Part shown: piece after piece, positions 1-10,999 of the stretch
How the letters are laid out: each line of letters begins with the position of its first letter
Numbering within the stretch: the stretch's first letter is position 1
Source: Eucommia ulmoides
Lineage: Eukaryota; Streptophyta; Magnoliopsida; Garryales; Eucommiaceae
Length of the DNA stretch: 64,000 nucleotides
Assembly (NCBI GenBank): GCA_016647705.1
Contig: CM028338.1
Coordinates: 11,748,240-11,812,239 of the forward strand
Reading direction: 5' to 3'
Program-made: the position numbers and the translations under genes
Notes under the pieces: model-generated
The model's input: the letters and a program-made list of their open reading frames with translations, nothing else
Told to the model about the DNA's origin: nothing
Database searches by the model: none

Positions 1-280
1 AGTAAAATGAGAATGGCAACAAAAGAGTTAATATCACAAAACACATCACGAGAAAGTGCTTTAACTTCACACAGGGGCTAATAGTTTTTGAAGATATCAA
101 CAACATTTCCAAAGGAATGATTAATATGTTCATTAATGATTTTTTGAAGATTCCAAATAAATATATTCAAAGTACTTAATGGGCCCAAGGATATAAAGTT
201 GGCTCAGAAGGAGTTGTATTTCTTAATTAGCAGTTAAAGGAACATGTCCCAGTTAAAGCTCAGGCACAAAGAACACTGTC
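1..280. other. unassigned AT-rich flank
   Basis: No reading frame of note and no repeat I can name. The right edge runs into the ~82-bp tandem array. Confidence 0.5.
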
Positions 281-600
281 ACGATTTTCAAAATCGCTAA
301 GTGCGAAAGACAATGAACTACTAAAATCAGTTTGAATCTCTAGATTGCCAAGTGCGAACGACTAATTTCAAAATCTCTAAGTATGAAAGAATCCAAACTA
401 CTAAAAGCCATTCGGATCTCCAAATCACTAAGTGCAATCAACAAATTTCGAAATCGCTAAGTGAGAAAGATGGTGAACTACTAAAGTAGTGCAAATCTCA
501 AGATAATTAACTGTATTCTACGAATTTCAAAATCGCTAATTGTGAAAGAGGGGGAATTGGCTAAAAATAGTTCAGATCTCCAAATAGCTAAGTGCGACCT
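281..600. repeat. ~82-bp tandem repeat, about four degenerate units
   Basis: About four head-to-tail copies start near 283, 366, 448 and 527. Each opens with a version of TTTCAAAATCGCTAAGTGCG, then GAAAGA, then a CTACTAAAA-like stretch, then a closing AAGTGCGA-like stretch. Copies are clearly diverged. The same unit reappears at 2651-2790, so the array was probably continuous once. I see no coding potential. Confidence 0.75.
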
Positions 601-2650
601 GTTGGCCCAAAGAGCTACCCAAGAGGGGGTAAATAGGGTAGTTACTAAAATAAAATAATTAATTCATTTAAACACAAATAATAAATTTCCCTAAATAGAT
701 TATTATGTTGTAATGTAGCCAAAATGTGTTTTTTTCTAAATGCACACCCAAACACAATATAAGAATCAAAACCTAATCTTTTTAATAAGTTAAAGAGCAA
801 ACCTACCACTCCTTTACACTATTACACTTAACCTTTTCTCAAGTTAGGAAGAACGTTTAGAATCACTCAATTCTATTACTGGAAGAATCAAAACTTAATT
901 CTTTTCAAGGGAAAAGAATAACCTAACCTTTTCACAACCCAAAAATTAAACCGTAATATTTTTTACAGGAAAAAGATCGGAACCCTAACTACACGGACTA
1001 GACATCATTCCAAACGTGTCTAATCCACTTAAACTTACAAATATAAAAAAATAAAATAATATATATATGTATGAGTTTCTTCGTACAAAGAGTTTCTACT
1101 ATCTCAATACAAATATACTCGATTAATGACCTGAATAATTACTAAGTGATATATACAATGTGAGGTAAATAAAATGTGATTAAATAATAAAGTGTGTAGC
1201 ACAAATTTACCACATAATCGGATAATCAGGCAAAAATCGTTTAAAAAATATTTTTAGGATTTTAAGTTTAAAACAATTTTCTAGCAATCCTAAACCAAGC
1301 AAATCAATATAAATATAACTTTAAAGAAAATAATAAAGTTTGGATAGATCTCATCACGGAAATATTGAAGATAATGAATTGGAACTCAAATTGGTGATGC
1401 CAAATAGCAAGTGTTTTAGATCAAGAACTTATATAAAATCTCTCATAAAAATCTCAGCGTAAATTTCACTCTTATAAAAGCTCAAACTGAATGTTCTTGA
1501 TATGTATTGAACTGCATTCCTACAGGTCTATATTAATAAACCAATAACTAGCTCTCCAACGGCTAGTTTTTCAAAGATATGCCATAAAATGACACTGTAA
1601 AACTCCATATATGATTACCTTTCATTTTAGGTGTATTTCACTTAAAAATAACTTTCAATTCTCTCATTTAAGTCCATAAAACTATTCTCAATTTAAAAAC
1701 ATAGAAATAGGAAGTATTAAACCATTTTAATTAGGAGAATCTTAAAATATATGGATCATATCAATAGGGATAGCATAATAGGCTATTAATAGTTCAATTA
1801 TATTCAAATCCCCCAAATATCTCTCTTGAAATAAAAAAAAAATGGATAGTTTTTTACCAAGAGACGAAATCACCCAAACTCCTAACTGAACCAGTCGGTT
1901 GACCGATTCCTTTTAGTTGGTTAACTGACCTGTCCTGCTTCCAATATAACCGTTGGCACAAAGCCAGTCGATTGACCAACTACACCTAGTTGGTTGACTG
2001 ATTTGGATAGTGTCTTCCACTTTTTCACTATTTCATCTTCTGACTCAAAAGTTTAACCGACCCTCTTCATTCGATTAACCGATTGGATCAGTGTGCTCAC
2101 TTTCTTACCCTTTTCAGCTATTGTTTCAAATGGTTGACCGATCCTCTTTATTTGGTAGACCGACTGGATGAGCAACACTTTGTTTTATCTTCAAAACTCA
2201 TTGTTTGATTCAATTGAGCGATTACTTTTCTCGGTTGACTAAATTGACCCAAAAATGCAACATTTTATTCTTTAAAACACATTTTTCAATTAAGTCAATT
2301 ATCAAAATAATTTGATGTAAGAAGCACATAACAATTCACATATTAGGATCTTATACTTATCGTTTCTTACTAACACACATAAAATTAAGTCATTTTAAGT
2401 GTCGTGCGTAATCATAATTTGGGTTGCATTAAGAGTATACAAGTAAAGAGTTGTTTTTACCTATTTTTCTTCAAAGTTTTCAAAACTATTCACATCTTCA
2501 TTACGTCCATCTTACACCCTTTATGTCTTCTTCATAAGGATTTCTTCTTAATCATATGCATAGAACTCTAAATCGAAAACACTCGATAAAATCATTAGTT
2601 TCAGCAAAAGCATCAATAATTAATTGCTCATCAAAACCTTTAGATTCAAC
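601..2650. other. interposed ~2-kb segment splitting the 82-bp array
   Basis: AT-rich and without a usable reading frame. It begins with TGTTGGCCCAAAGAGC immediately after a truncated array unit and ends where array units resume, which suggests a later insertion. A stretch near 620 (AAGAGGGGGTAAATAGGG) resembles sequence I associate with edges of plant copia-type LTR elements, but I find no second LTR, primer site or coding domain, so the family is open. Confidence 0.4.
1886..2260. repeat. cluster of GTTGACCGA-type short repeats
   Basis: At least eight variants of GGTTGACCGAY (or TTGGTTGACTGAY) are spaced about 20-80 bp apart, often in pairs separated by a CCTCTTTATT-like linker. Some pairs read as imperfect inverted copies, for example CAGTCGGTTGACCGATT. 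The cluster lies inside the interposed segment. Function unknown. Confidence 0.55.
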
Positions 2651-2790
2651 TTGATCGATGAATTTTAAAATCGCTAAGTGCGAAATACAATAAACTATCA
2701 AAAGCATTTCGGATGTCTAGATCATTTAGTGCATTCGACGAATTTCAAAATCGCAAAGTGCAAAAGATGACAAAATGCCAAAAATAGTTT
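2651..2790. repeat. two further units of the ~82-bp tandem repeat
   Basis: Two units start near 2657 and 2742 with AAAATCGCTAAGTGCGAAA-like and AAAATCGCAAAGTGCAAAA-like openings. They match the 281-600 array in unit length and internal order. Confidence 0.7.
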
Positions 2791-2808
2791 ATCTCTCATC
2801 CACAAAGG

Positions 2809-3230
2809 AGATCAACTCATCAGTTCAACTCTCTTTCGCAAAGATAGTCAGTTGATCAGTTAAGCTCTCATTTGCAAAGCAAGTCAGCTCATCAGTCCAG
2901 TTTTCCTCCACAAAAGATATCAACTAATCAACTTAGCTCTTCTCTGCGAAAGACATTAAATCAACAGTTCAACATTTCTCTGCAGAATAGGTCAACTTAT
3001 CAGTTCAACTCTCATTCATAGATGAGGTTAACTCACTTTCTCTTTCGTAAAGAAGGTTAGCTCATCATTTTAGCTCTCATTCGCAAAGAAAGTCAGGTTA
3101 TTAGTTCAACTCTCCAAGCGAGAAAGAGGTTAGATCAACTCTCTTAGTTTGCAGTAGACCAACTCAGCTCTCTTAGATACGAGACTAGTTCAACTCTCTT
3201 TGCCAAAAAGAGATCAGTTCAGCTCTTTTA
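2809..3230. repeat. ~37-bp minisatellite, about ten degenerate units
   Basis: Repeated blocks of the form CTCATCAGTTCAACTCTC followed by a TTCGCAAAGA-like stretch and GTCAG. Spacing is about 35-37 bp and units are quite diverged. The CGCAAAGA part recalls the GCGAAAGA of the 82-bp array, so the two may share an origin. Confidence 0.65.
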
Positions 3231-3247
3231 TTGTTAAATATAAATAA

Positions 3248-3250
<3 letters not shown>

Positions 3251-3283
<33 letters not shown>
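3251..3283. repeat. (TA)n microsatellite at the LINE 5' junction
   Basis: About sixteen TA dinucleotides in a row, followed directly by the first base I assign to the LINE. A shorter TA run lies at the other end of the LINE near 9382-9395, so the target duplication, if any, is hidden in TA sequence. Confidence 0.85.
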
Positions 3284-3285
<2 letters not shown>

Positions 3286-3589
3286 CGTATCTCTAATCGC
3301 CGGTGGATTTTATTTCTTTTCATTTAGGTGTCGTTGGTGAGAAGATATAGAAGCATAGGTCGTTCTCTTTCCATTGGTGACGTTTTTCCATGGGTCAATC
3401 ATTCAGATTGGGAAGATATTGGTGCTCATGTGAGAAGAGAGATAATCTCTAGTTCCATTGGTGGAGTTTTGATGCGTTTTCTGTTTTTCTACTATTGTTT
3501 GGCCAATAGTTCCCCTGGTCCTTGGTGGCATTTTTCTCTAGTTCCATTGGTGGCGTTTTGGTGCATTTTCTATTTTTCTTCGGTGATTT

Positions 3590-3715
3590 TGTTTTCTGCT
3601 GGTGGATTTCTTGGGATTTCTTGCTAGTGGTTTCTTGTCGGTGATTTCTTGCTAGTGGTTTTCTTCGGTGATTTCTTGCTAGTGGTTTCTTGCGATTTCT
3701 TGCTGGTGGTTTTCG
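3590..3715 (+). repeat. ~27-bp tandem repeats in the LINE 5' UTR
   Basis: Three to four copies of GATTTCTTGCTAGTGGTTT-like units with a TTCTTCGGT linker. A related pair (TCTAGTTCCATTGGTGG) lies upstream near 3450 and 3538. Tandem repeats in the 5' UTR can act as promoter modules in L1-type elements; that role here is inference only. Confidence 0.65.
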
Positions 3716-3779
3716 TTGGTAGCATCTTCTTTTTCTGGCGTTTCTATTTGCGAAGATTCTCTATCATGTAGACGTAGGT

Positions 3780-5183
3780 TTGATGATGGTAGTCAATCCC
3801 ATTGATCAGGCTACATTTGATCTGGATTCTTCTCATAAGAATATAGGTTTTATTCGATCGTACGCTGCTACGCTTTCAGCTTCGGCCTCTCTTTTTTCTA
3901 TAGATATTGCATCGCATTCTTATACCAAATATGGGATCCCTGCTATCTCTTTTTCACCGTCCACACTGTCTCAGGCAGATGCCCTTTTCGATCAAGCAGT
4001 GATTCTCAAGTTTAAAGTCGGTTAGCCATCTCAGGAAGACATCCAATCTTATATTCGAGCTCCATGGAGTTTGGAGGGTCAATATACTATGCGGCTTATT
4101 GATTCTCGGAAATTATTAATCCGTTTCATGGATGAAAAGGATTTTCTTAAGGTATTATCTTGCAAAGTTAATGTTATTAAGGGCTATTACTATAAAATTT
4201 GTTAGTGGAACAAAGTATTCAACACAAAGGAAAACGCCTCCATCCTTCTTGTTTGAATTCAATTCTCCAAGCTTCCGATTCATTATTTTGTCTCAAGTAT
4301 TCTTCGATCTATGGCCTCGATGATTGGCCGTATTATTTCTATTGATTCAACTACGATGACTCTTACTCGACTTAGCGTAGCTAGAGTTTGTGTTGAAATA
4401 GATCTTTCAAAACCATTGCCTTCCAACGTATGGATAGGCAAACAAAATGGATTCATTCAAGATGTGATTTATGAACGACTTTCTTCTTTTTGCTCACACT
4501 GTAATATTCAAGGTCATTTGATTGAGAGTTGTTGTCGAAAAAACCCAATTATTTACAAGGAGATTTTACAAGAGAATATTGTTCTTAATAATCAAGTTGT
4601 GCTTTCTCGTTATTCTATGAAACGTCGAAATAAAGCAATTCGTAATGGTCAAGTTATGTCTAGAACAGACCTTCTACTATTTTACCTTCAGATCAGCCAA
4701 TTCTTCTCCGGGAGAAAGATCCAGTGAGCTTCCAGGATGTTCCCCTAGTCCCTATCACTGTTCTTGTAATTGTTTTGCAAGTTTCAGGTTTGGATGATGA
4801 AGAAATTTCACAAGACAATTATGAAATTATTCATAATGTTGTTTAGTTCGCGAATTTAGAGGTTGTCAAGCATAATTCCCCTGTCCAAGGGAAAAAAATC
4901 CGGTTCCCATGATGTTCCCATTCTCCAAGTTCCATTTGAGGTGGATAGGAATCTGAATTCTCTTGTGGAGATGGATTCTCATTCTTCTCAAGATGATTTA
5001 TTGGCTCTTGATGATACTGGTGCTGGCTATTCTATAGATACAACAACTTCTAAAGTGGATTTGGAGAGATTTCTAATGGTTCGAAGGAAAAAAGGCAGAG
5101 GTAAATCTGTTAAGGTTGATGGTGTTATTTCCAGGGCCTTCGGAATGGTTATTCATAAACAAGTAAGAATTAATAATGTTTGA
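3780..5183 (+). pseudogene. LINE ORF1 (nucleic-acid-binding protein), broken
   Basis: The frame opening at 3780 continues in the same phase almost to 5183. It first shows a DUF4283-like region with a typical RLIDSRKLLIRF stretch around 4100. It then gives a zinc knuckle, CSHCNIQGHLIESC, near 4492-4533 (C-x2-C-x4-H-x4-C). A basic tail with RRKKGRGK follows near 5080. In-frame stops are seen at 4023-4025 (TAG), 4203-4205 (TAG), 4254-4256 (TGA) and 4725-4727 (TGA). ORF1 proteins of this clade coat the LINE RNA in the retrotransposition complex. Family identity is secure; the exact start is not. Confidence 0.8.
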
Positions 5184-5189
5184 CAACTT

Positions 5190-5790
5190 TCTGTTTTGGA
5201 ACTATAGGGGTATAGGAAATCCTAGTCCCTTGCGTGTTTTAAAAAAATAGTAAAGTATTATAAAATCTCTTTTGCAAGAGTCATTGATCCGTGGATTGAT
5301 ACTTCTAATATGGGAAGAGTTAATAAATCAATAAGGTTTCATAATGCTGCTTCCAACCAATCAGAAGGTGGAAAAATTTGGATTTTGTGGAAAAATAATT
5401 TGGACGTGCATATTATTCGTTTGCATCGACAATTTATTGTTTGTTCAGTTTCTTGGTTAAACTTGGAATTTTTAATTATTGTTGTTTATGCTAGCTGCTC
5501 TCAGATCAAGAGACGTCTTCTTTGGTCCAATCTTATTCAGGTTACTTCTTCAGTCTCGATCCTAGTAATTTGGGGTGGTGATTTTAATATGGTCAAAAAT
5601 GATACAGAGAAGATTGGTAGGCCTTGTCCATCTTGGACTACCATGCAAGAATTCAACTCGTGTATTAATCAAGTCGGGCTTGTTGATCCTCTTTTTTCGG
5701 GATCATGTTTCACCTTCTGCAATAACCGTCAAGGGCTTTCTCGTCAATAGTCCTGCTTTGATAGAATATTGGTGTCTCCTAAATGTATAA
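5190..5790 (+). pseudogene. LINE ORF2 endonuclease domain
   Basis: Apurinic-endonuclease-like fold. FWNYRGIG lies near the start, an IVVYAS segment near 5475, and the conserved GGDFN catalytic-core motif near 5571-5585. Downstream of 5748 the sequence still resembles the SCFDRILVSP stretch that ends this domain, after an in-frame stop. Identity rests on motif order and spacing. Confidence 0.8.
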
Positions 5791-6419
5791 TTCCTTTGGA
5801 GGGCAGGTGGAACATTTGGAAAGGATTAATTTTGATCATTGTCCTTTGGTCCTCCATTCATTATTGTTTCTTTATAATGGCCCTCATCTTTTTAAGTTCC
5901 AAAGAATGTAGACCCATCATGCATGTTTTCTAGATGTGGTTAAATCTACATGAAAATCTTCTTATCCTAATGCTTTAATTCAATGTAGTTTGAACATCAA
6001 AGCGACGAGGTTAGCCTTGAAGAATTGGAATTGGAATTCTCATGTCTTTGGGAATATATTGTTGAATTAAATACTTGGAAGGATAAGGTTGAGGCCTATG
6101 ATAATATTCTCCAATCCAATTGGGATTCTTCTATGGCTGATTCATTGGCTCAAGCTACAATAACTTATAATGATTGTCTTTGAAGGAAGATATTTTTGGG
6201 AAACAAAAATCTAGAGTGCATTAGCTTGCGGAAGGTAATAGTAATTCCAAGTTTTTCTATGCTTCTGTTAAGATACGAAATTCACATTTGTGTCTTTCTA
6301 AAATTCGTCCTGAGGATGGTTCCTCCTTGGCAGACCCAGCTGTTTTTCATGCAGTAGTAGTAGATTATTTTTCAAATCTTTATAGTGCTGAGCATGTGTC
6401 GTTTTCTGATTAATTTTTT

Positions 6420-7720
6420 TTGGATATTCTCTTGGCGGTTACTTCAGCAGATAATTCTATGTTAATACAACCTTTTGAATTAGAAGAGATCAAGAATGCT
6501 CTTTGGTCTATTCCTTTTGATGGGGCACCGAGATTGCACTTATTTTCCTCTGGTTTTTTCCAAGCATCTTGGGAGATAGTCAAGTGGGATATTCTTGAAG
6601 CAGCTAATAATTTTCTGATGGGAGAGAAGCTCTCTGAATCATTTTCTAGCACTCTTCTAGTGCTTATTCTGAAAAAATCTCAACCGACTTCTCTTAAAGA
6701 CTTTAGGCTAATCAGCTTATGCAATGTGTACTACAAATTTTTCTCTAAGGCTTTGTCAATTCGTTTGGCAAATATTCTGTCCCACTTAATTTTTTACCAA
6801 CAATACGGCTTTATAAAAGGTCGTTCTATTTCGGAAGCAATTGGGCTGGCTCAGGAGGTAATCAAGGATCTCAGAAAAGATGTTTGAGGTCGTAACATAA
6901 TGATCAAACTCAACATGATGAAAGCGTATAACTAGTTAGATTGGTCCTTTTTAGTGGAGGTTCTTAGGAAATTTGGTTTCTACTCGGCACTTATCAAAGC
7001 GGTAAGTAGTTGTTTCCAATTTTTCTCATTTTCGGTTGCTTTCCAAGGGGTGTATAAGGGTTGGTTTCAAGTGTCTAGAGGCCTTAGAAAAGGGGATCCA
7101 GTATCTTCTCTACTATTTATTCTTGCTCAAGAAGTTCTTAGTAGGGGTATATTCAAAGCTATGAAGGTTGGTCTCATTCATCCATTTGTGATGAGAAGAG
7201 ACTGCCTGTTAATTTCTCACCTAATATTTGCCGATGATACTATCCTATTCTATAATGGTGGGTGGAGTAGTTTGAGAAATCTTATGCGGGTTTTAGAAGT
7301 CGACCAGACTGTGTCGGGTTAATTAATTAGCTCGCCCAAAAGTAATTTCTTTCTGCATATAAACTGCCCTATTGCGAGAAAGACTATTGTTCGTAATATC
7401 ATGGGTTTTCTTGAGGGTTCTTTGCATTTCATCTATCTTGGTGTGCCTTTAGCATACAGTCATATCAAAGTGAAGGATTTCGGAACTTTAATTAATAAGG
7501 TTTCGAATAAAATCAAGGGATGGAAATCAAAACTTTTATCGAGCAGGGGTAAGCTTATCCTCCTAAAGCATGTGCTATTTTCCTTTTCTCTTCATTTGTT
7601 AGCTTCGACTTGCATTCATAATAGTGTTCTTGATGAGTTGAAAAGACACTTTGCTAATTCCTTCTGGGGGCAGCATGATCATGGTAACCGGAAACATTGG
7701 ATCTCGTAGGAGAAAATATG
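6420..7720 (+). pseudogene. LINE ORF2 reverse transcriptase domain
   Basis: Motifs appear in order. LKDFRLISLCNVYYKFFSK (near 6690) is the finger motif, and YGFIKGRSI near 6805 follows it. Next come KLNMMKAYN near 6906-6932 (first catalytic aspartate position changed to Asn), SRGLRKGDPVS near 7075, and the catalytic FADD box at about 7227-7238. The thumb region with FIYLGVPL starts near 7430. Two nonsense codons separate the first two catalytic blocks. Confidence 0.85.
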
Positions 7721-8199
7721 TCAAGATATTAAAGGGGGGGTCTGGGTTTACAATAACTCTGAGATATGAAACTTGGTTTTTCTTTCAACCGTATTTAATC
7801 CTTGGTGAATGGCAATTCATTGTGGTTTTGTTTTATGCATTCTAAATATACTAAAGGCCTCCCTATTTCTATTTGGAAATATTATCCGGGTAGTTCGAAA
7901 ATATGGAAGGACATGATAGTAGTTAAGGAATCTTTTCTTAGTATGTCCAGATGGAACATCGGTGACGGATCGTCGACGAGTTTTTGGCACAATGATTGGA
8001 GTCTTGGAATCCTTGTAGCTGACCGTTTTCAAACTGACTATCCTTTTTCTATTAATGATTATATGCAGGGTGAAGATAAGTTGTTGTTTGGTCTAGAGCT
8101 AGAGTTGCAAGTTTTCTTGTGCAATTCTTTACCGATGTGTTCGTCAGAATTGGATCGCCTTGTCTAGCTTCCGAACAAAAATGGAAAGTTTTCCATTAA

Positions 8200-9265
8200 A
8201 TCGATGTGGTGTGCAATATTTGAGGACGATCATATTGGGGGTTCTTTAGGTTCTGTTCTTTCGAGGTTATGGGGTCACAAGCCTCCTTTGAAAATCAAAA
8301 TATTCTTATGGAAGCTTATATAGGAACGTGTGGCGGTGGACTTGGTATTAATGCAAATTGGTATCAATCTTGCTTCGGGTTGTCGTTGATGTGCAATTCG
8401 GAAACAAGAAACTCAGCATCATCTTTTTGTGGAGAGCGAGGTGGCGATTAAATTTGGCAAACTTTCAGTGCCTTTTTTAATATTCCTTGTTTGGATCAAC
8501 CTCTGTTACATAGGATCATTCTTTGGTGGATTAGGTTGAGAAGTGACTCTCAGTTCCTTAATTTCGGAGTGGTGGTCGCATCCTTAATCAGCTGGGAAAT
8601 TTGGTTGAGTCGAAATAGAGCTATTCATGATAAAATAGCTGTGTCACATGTTTGGGTTGTGTTTAAAGTGCGATCTTGGTTCTCTGCTTTTAATCTTTGA
8701 GTTCTGGCAAAGAGTTCTTCTTCTGCTTTTGGAATCCACTCTCTTTCGTTATTGGGATGTCATTTGCGAGCTATCCACATTCGCCGTCCGATACCTTGTG
8801 TTTGGAAACGTCCTCCAGATGGTTATTTCAAGCTTAATGTAGATGGGGCTTTTAAAAGATCCACTTTACATGCTTCTTTCCGCACGTGCGAGGGTGGGAG
8901 GGGGGGTTATTCGAGATTTCAGAGGTAAGATGGTTTTGCATTCACTTCTCATCTTTCAGTCCAATCGAGTTTTCTCATTAAGTTACACGGTTTATTCATC
9001 GGTATTCCGAGGGCTATCTTTTGGGGTTTCCATCCGCTTCATATGGAAAGTAATTCACTAGCACTTGTGCACGCTGTAAAGAAAGATTGTCCTATTTGGT
9101 CGGTGTTGGTTCTTTGGCATACCATTACATTTTATCTTTTATCTTTTATCTTTTGATATTTCCATTTCCCACGTCTATCGTGAATGTAATTTTGTGACGG
9201 ACTGTCTAGCCAATATCACTGCTTCTAGTAGTGTTGTTTTCTATCATTCTGAGAGTTCCTTATAT
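8200..9265 (+). pseudogene. LINE ORF2 zf-RVT-like and RNase H region
   Basis: LWGHKPPLKIKIFLWKL near 8260-8315 is the hallmark of the zf-RVT region after plant L1 reverse transcriptases. GYFKLNVDGAF near 8821 is the start of a plant-type RNase H with its first catalytic Asp. A later HVYRECNFVTDCLANI stretch near 9170 is its C-terminal helix. The parts do not lie in one open frame. Confidence 0.75.
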
Positions 9266-9395
9266 CCTTCCGTTTGTTTACTCTTACGGGACGATCGATA
9301 GGAACTTCCTAATCTCATGATGTAATTTTTTTATTTTTTTTTCAATAATATGCCTTAGGGGCTTTTTCTTTAAAAAAATAATATATATATATATA

Positions 9396-10125
9396 TTAAG
9401 AAACTCTTCTCAACAAGAATAAATGAAATGATTCCAATTCTTCGAAAACTCTACAAATTTGAGGAATCTCCAACAAGAGGGGTAAACTTGAGGGAGAATT
9501 ATAAATTAAATGAAAACTTCAAAAACCAAGAAAGGCAAAAATTGAACAATGAAGAGAAGACATTCTTCAAACCTTCAAAAATTGGCTCATCAATTGTGAA
9601 ATTGGCTCATCAATTGTCTTTAAGGTTCAAACAAACTAATGAGCCAAGGGGGCAAATGATGTGGATAGTTTTTCCATGTTCTCAACAATTAATAAGTAGA
9701 TAATAATGGGCTTAGCTAGAGGAGGCCCAAAACTAGCTGAGGAAGCTACACATGGTGGCCCAAATGAATGGGCCCACCTTCAATTCTAAAATGATTTATA
9801 CATGGGCCTGTAGGTATGGAAGAATCACTAAGACCAATAATTCAAATAATTACCCACTTCTTCATACAACTACCAATTTTACAAGTACCCATAACCTTGT
9901 AAATTGAGCAGAGGTAGGAAGGAAGTGGAGCACTCAAGATTATGGCAAGAATCAAGGAGGTCTCGCATTACTTCACTCTATAAATAGCGATTTTGCAAGC
10001 CCAAAGAGAATTGGAATTTTGTTATCACTAAAGACCTGATTAATTTATTCTTATGCTAAAGAGTATTTGGCCGATACCACAGCGGTATCCCAAATATTAA
10101 TTCTAAGTGTTGTTATTCAATGATT
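9396..10125 (+). mobile_element. Tat-like Ty3/Gypsy 3' end: internal tail, polypurine tract and LTR remnant
   Basis: A purine-rich GAGCCAAGGGGGCAAA ends at about 9655 and is followed directly by TGATGTGGATAG, the layout of a polypurine tract and LTR start. The LTR shows a TATA-like CTATAAATAG near 9978 and a 3' stretch (GGCCGATACCACAGCGGTAT) matching the LTR of element D near 14400. The 91-codon frame at 9428-9703 lies across the junction and is not a host gene. Old and partial; the right edge is approximate. Confidence 0.65.
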
Positions 10126-10339
10126 CAAGAGATGGAGCTGTTGAGGAAATCAGGCAGCATTAGCAGGAATAATTCTTTCATTGGAATTACGACTCCATTA
10201 TTGTTACATTATGCTGATGCAATATAGGAAGTATTTGGGGCTTGATGAATTTTCCAAGAAAATCCATATAATCCTTATTTCAGCCCAACTAAAAACATAT
10301 TATTTAAATAGCACGGCTTAGATAGCAAGCCCAGCCCAT
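10126..10339. other. spacer downstream of the kiwellin gene
   Basis: AT-rich sequence that should hold the 3' UTR and polyadenylation signal of the minus-strand kiwellin gene. I do not see a clear AATAAA on the minus strand. Confidence 0.4.
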
Positions 10340-10990
10340 TTAGGCCGCAGACCAAGTAACATCCACCTCGCCCAAGTCCTCGTCCTCGTGCAAGCCCAAG
10401 GCTTTCCACACCGCCTCAGACCCATCCATGATATTGTTTCGGCAGGGTGTCTGCCCCGTGTGATCTTTGTCACAACCGTGCATGGAGTCGCACTCGTCCA
10501 CCACCTTCGCCGCCACTCTCCGCCCATTGCTCGCCTTGATCATTATCATCTGCCCGCACCGCGAGCCCCCGTTGTACCACTCGGTTGACAGCGCCACCAC
10601 CGGCTTCTCGTTACTGTGGTACTTGTCGTCGCACTCCAACTGACCTCCGCCGTCTCCGCCCTCGCTGAAGTCGTTCACGGTGAGCTTCACTGGGGTAGAG
10701 GACAAGACCTGAGGTGAGCAGCGGTAGGTAGGGTGAGATTTTCCCCCGCAGACGAGAGTGCCGGATTGACGGCAATCGCCTAACGGCGCGAGTGGGACTC
10801 CGCCCCCACTACATATATGGGTTCCAACATCGAGGTCGTCAGTGCATTTTCCGTCAATGCATATCAGCTGACCGGTGCAGTCGTTGAGGGTACTGCATGC
10901 GCCGCTGCATGAAGGGATGGCATCTCCTTGAAATGGAAGAGAAAAAATATTGGCGAAAATGTAGAAAGAAAATAGAATGAGATTTACCAT
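10340..10990 (-). CDS. kiwellin (ripening-related, Barwin-like secreted protein), intact
   Basis: One uninterrupted 216-codon frame from the ATG at 10990 to TAA at 10340-10342. Residues 1-24 form a hydrophobic signal peptide, so the product is predicted to be secreted to the cell wall. Residues about 25-63 form a kissper-like module with six cysteines (28, 32, 38, 44, 49, 60). From about residue 80 follows the double-psi beta-barrel core with [37 protein letters not shown] and [12 protein letters not shown], ending in VDVTWS. The fourteen cysteines and the length fit kiwellins, which are usually single-exon genes of about 210 residues. Known members include an abundant kiwifruit protein and maize defence proteins that bind a fungal chorismate mutase. 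The frame is locally GC-rich against AT-rich surroundings. It is the only host gene I can support here. Expression is uncertain because a candidate MITE abuts the start. Confidence 0.95.
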   Translation of the reverse strand: MVNLILFSFYIFANIFSLPFQGDAIPSCSGACSTLNDCTGQLICIDGKCTDDLDVGTHICSGGGVPLAPLGDCRQSGTLVCGGKSHPTYRCSPQVLSSTPVKLTVNDFSEGGDGGGQLECDDKYHSNEKPVVALSTEWYNGGSRCGQMIMIKASNGRRVAAKVVDECDSMHGCDKDHTGQTPCRNNIMDGSEAVWKALGLHEDEDLGEVDVTWSAA

Positions 10991-10999
10991 TGTAAGTAA

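Larger units (their letters stand above)
5187..9325 (+). pseudogene. LINE ORF2 (endonuclease / reverse transcriptase / RNase H), broken
   Basis: ORF2 begins just after ORF1 with a conserved opening (FWNYRGIGNP, near 5196) and ends with a TAA at 9323-9325. The endonuclease and most of the reverse transcriptase share one phase, interrupted by nonsense codons such as 6885-6887 and 6933-6935. The zf-RVT-like region near 8260 and the RNase H lie in a different phase from the reverse transcriptase, so at least one frameshift lies between. An intact protein of this type would nick the target and copy the LINE RNA there. Confidence 0.85.
3284..9395 (+). mobile_element. LINE (plant L1-type non-LTR retrotransposon), nearly full length, broken
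   Basis: Order on the plus strand is a repeat-rich 5' UTR, ORF1 with a CCHC zinc knuckle, ORF2 with endonuclease, reverse transcriptase, a zf-RVT-like segment and RNase H, then a short 3' end. That end carries AATAATATGCCTTAGGGG, a T-rich stretch and a short A-run. This is the standard arrangement for plant L1-clade LINEs, and the ~6.1-kb length matches a full-length copy. Both ORFs carry several nonsense codons and ORF2 changes frame in its distal part, so the copy is dead. The 5' edge is placed at the end of the TA run by inference. Confidence 0.88.

Noticed and set aside
281-600. CRISPR-like regular repeats
   Set aside because: Units are adjacent and degenerate with no unique spacers, and the sequence is plant nuclear DNA.
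3328-3627. 99-codon plus-strand frame
   Set aside because: Lies in the LINE 5' UTR over tandem repeats and matches no LINE or host protein I know.
9428-9703. 91-codon frame beside the LTR remnant
   Set aside because: It crosses the polypurine tract and LTR boundary of an old Tat-like element, so it is a chance frame.
10318-10588. Two alternative frames over the kiwellin gene
   Set aside because: Shadows of the kiwellin coding sequence in other frames; arginine-rich composition comes from local GC content.
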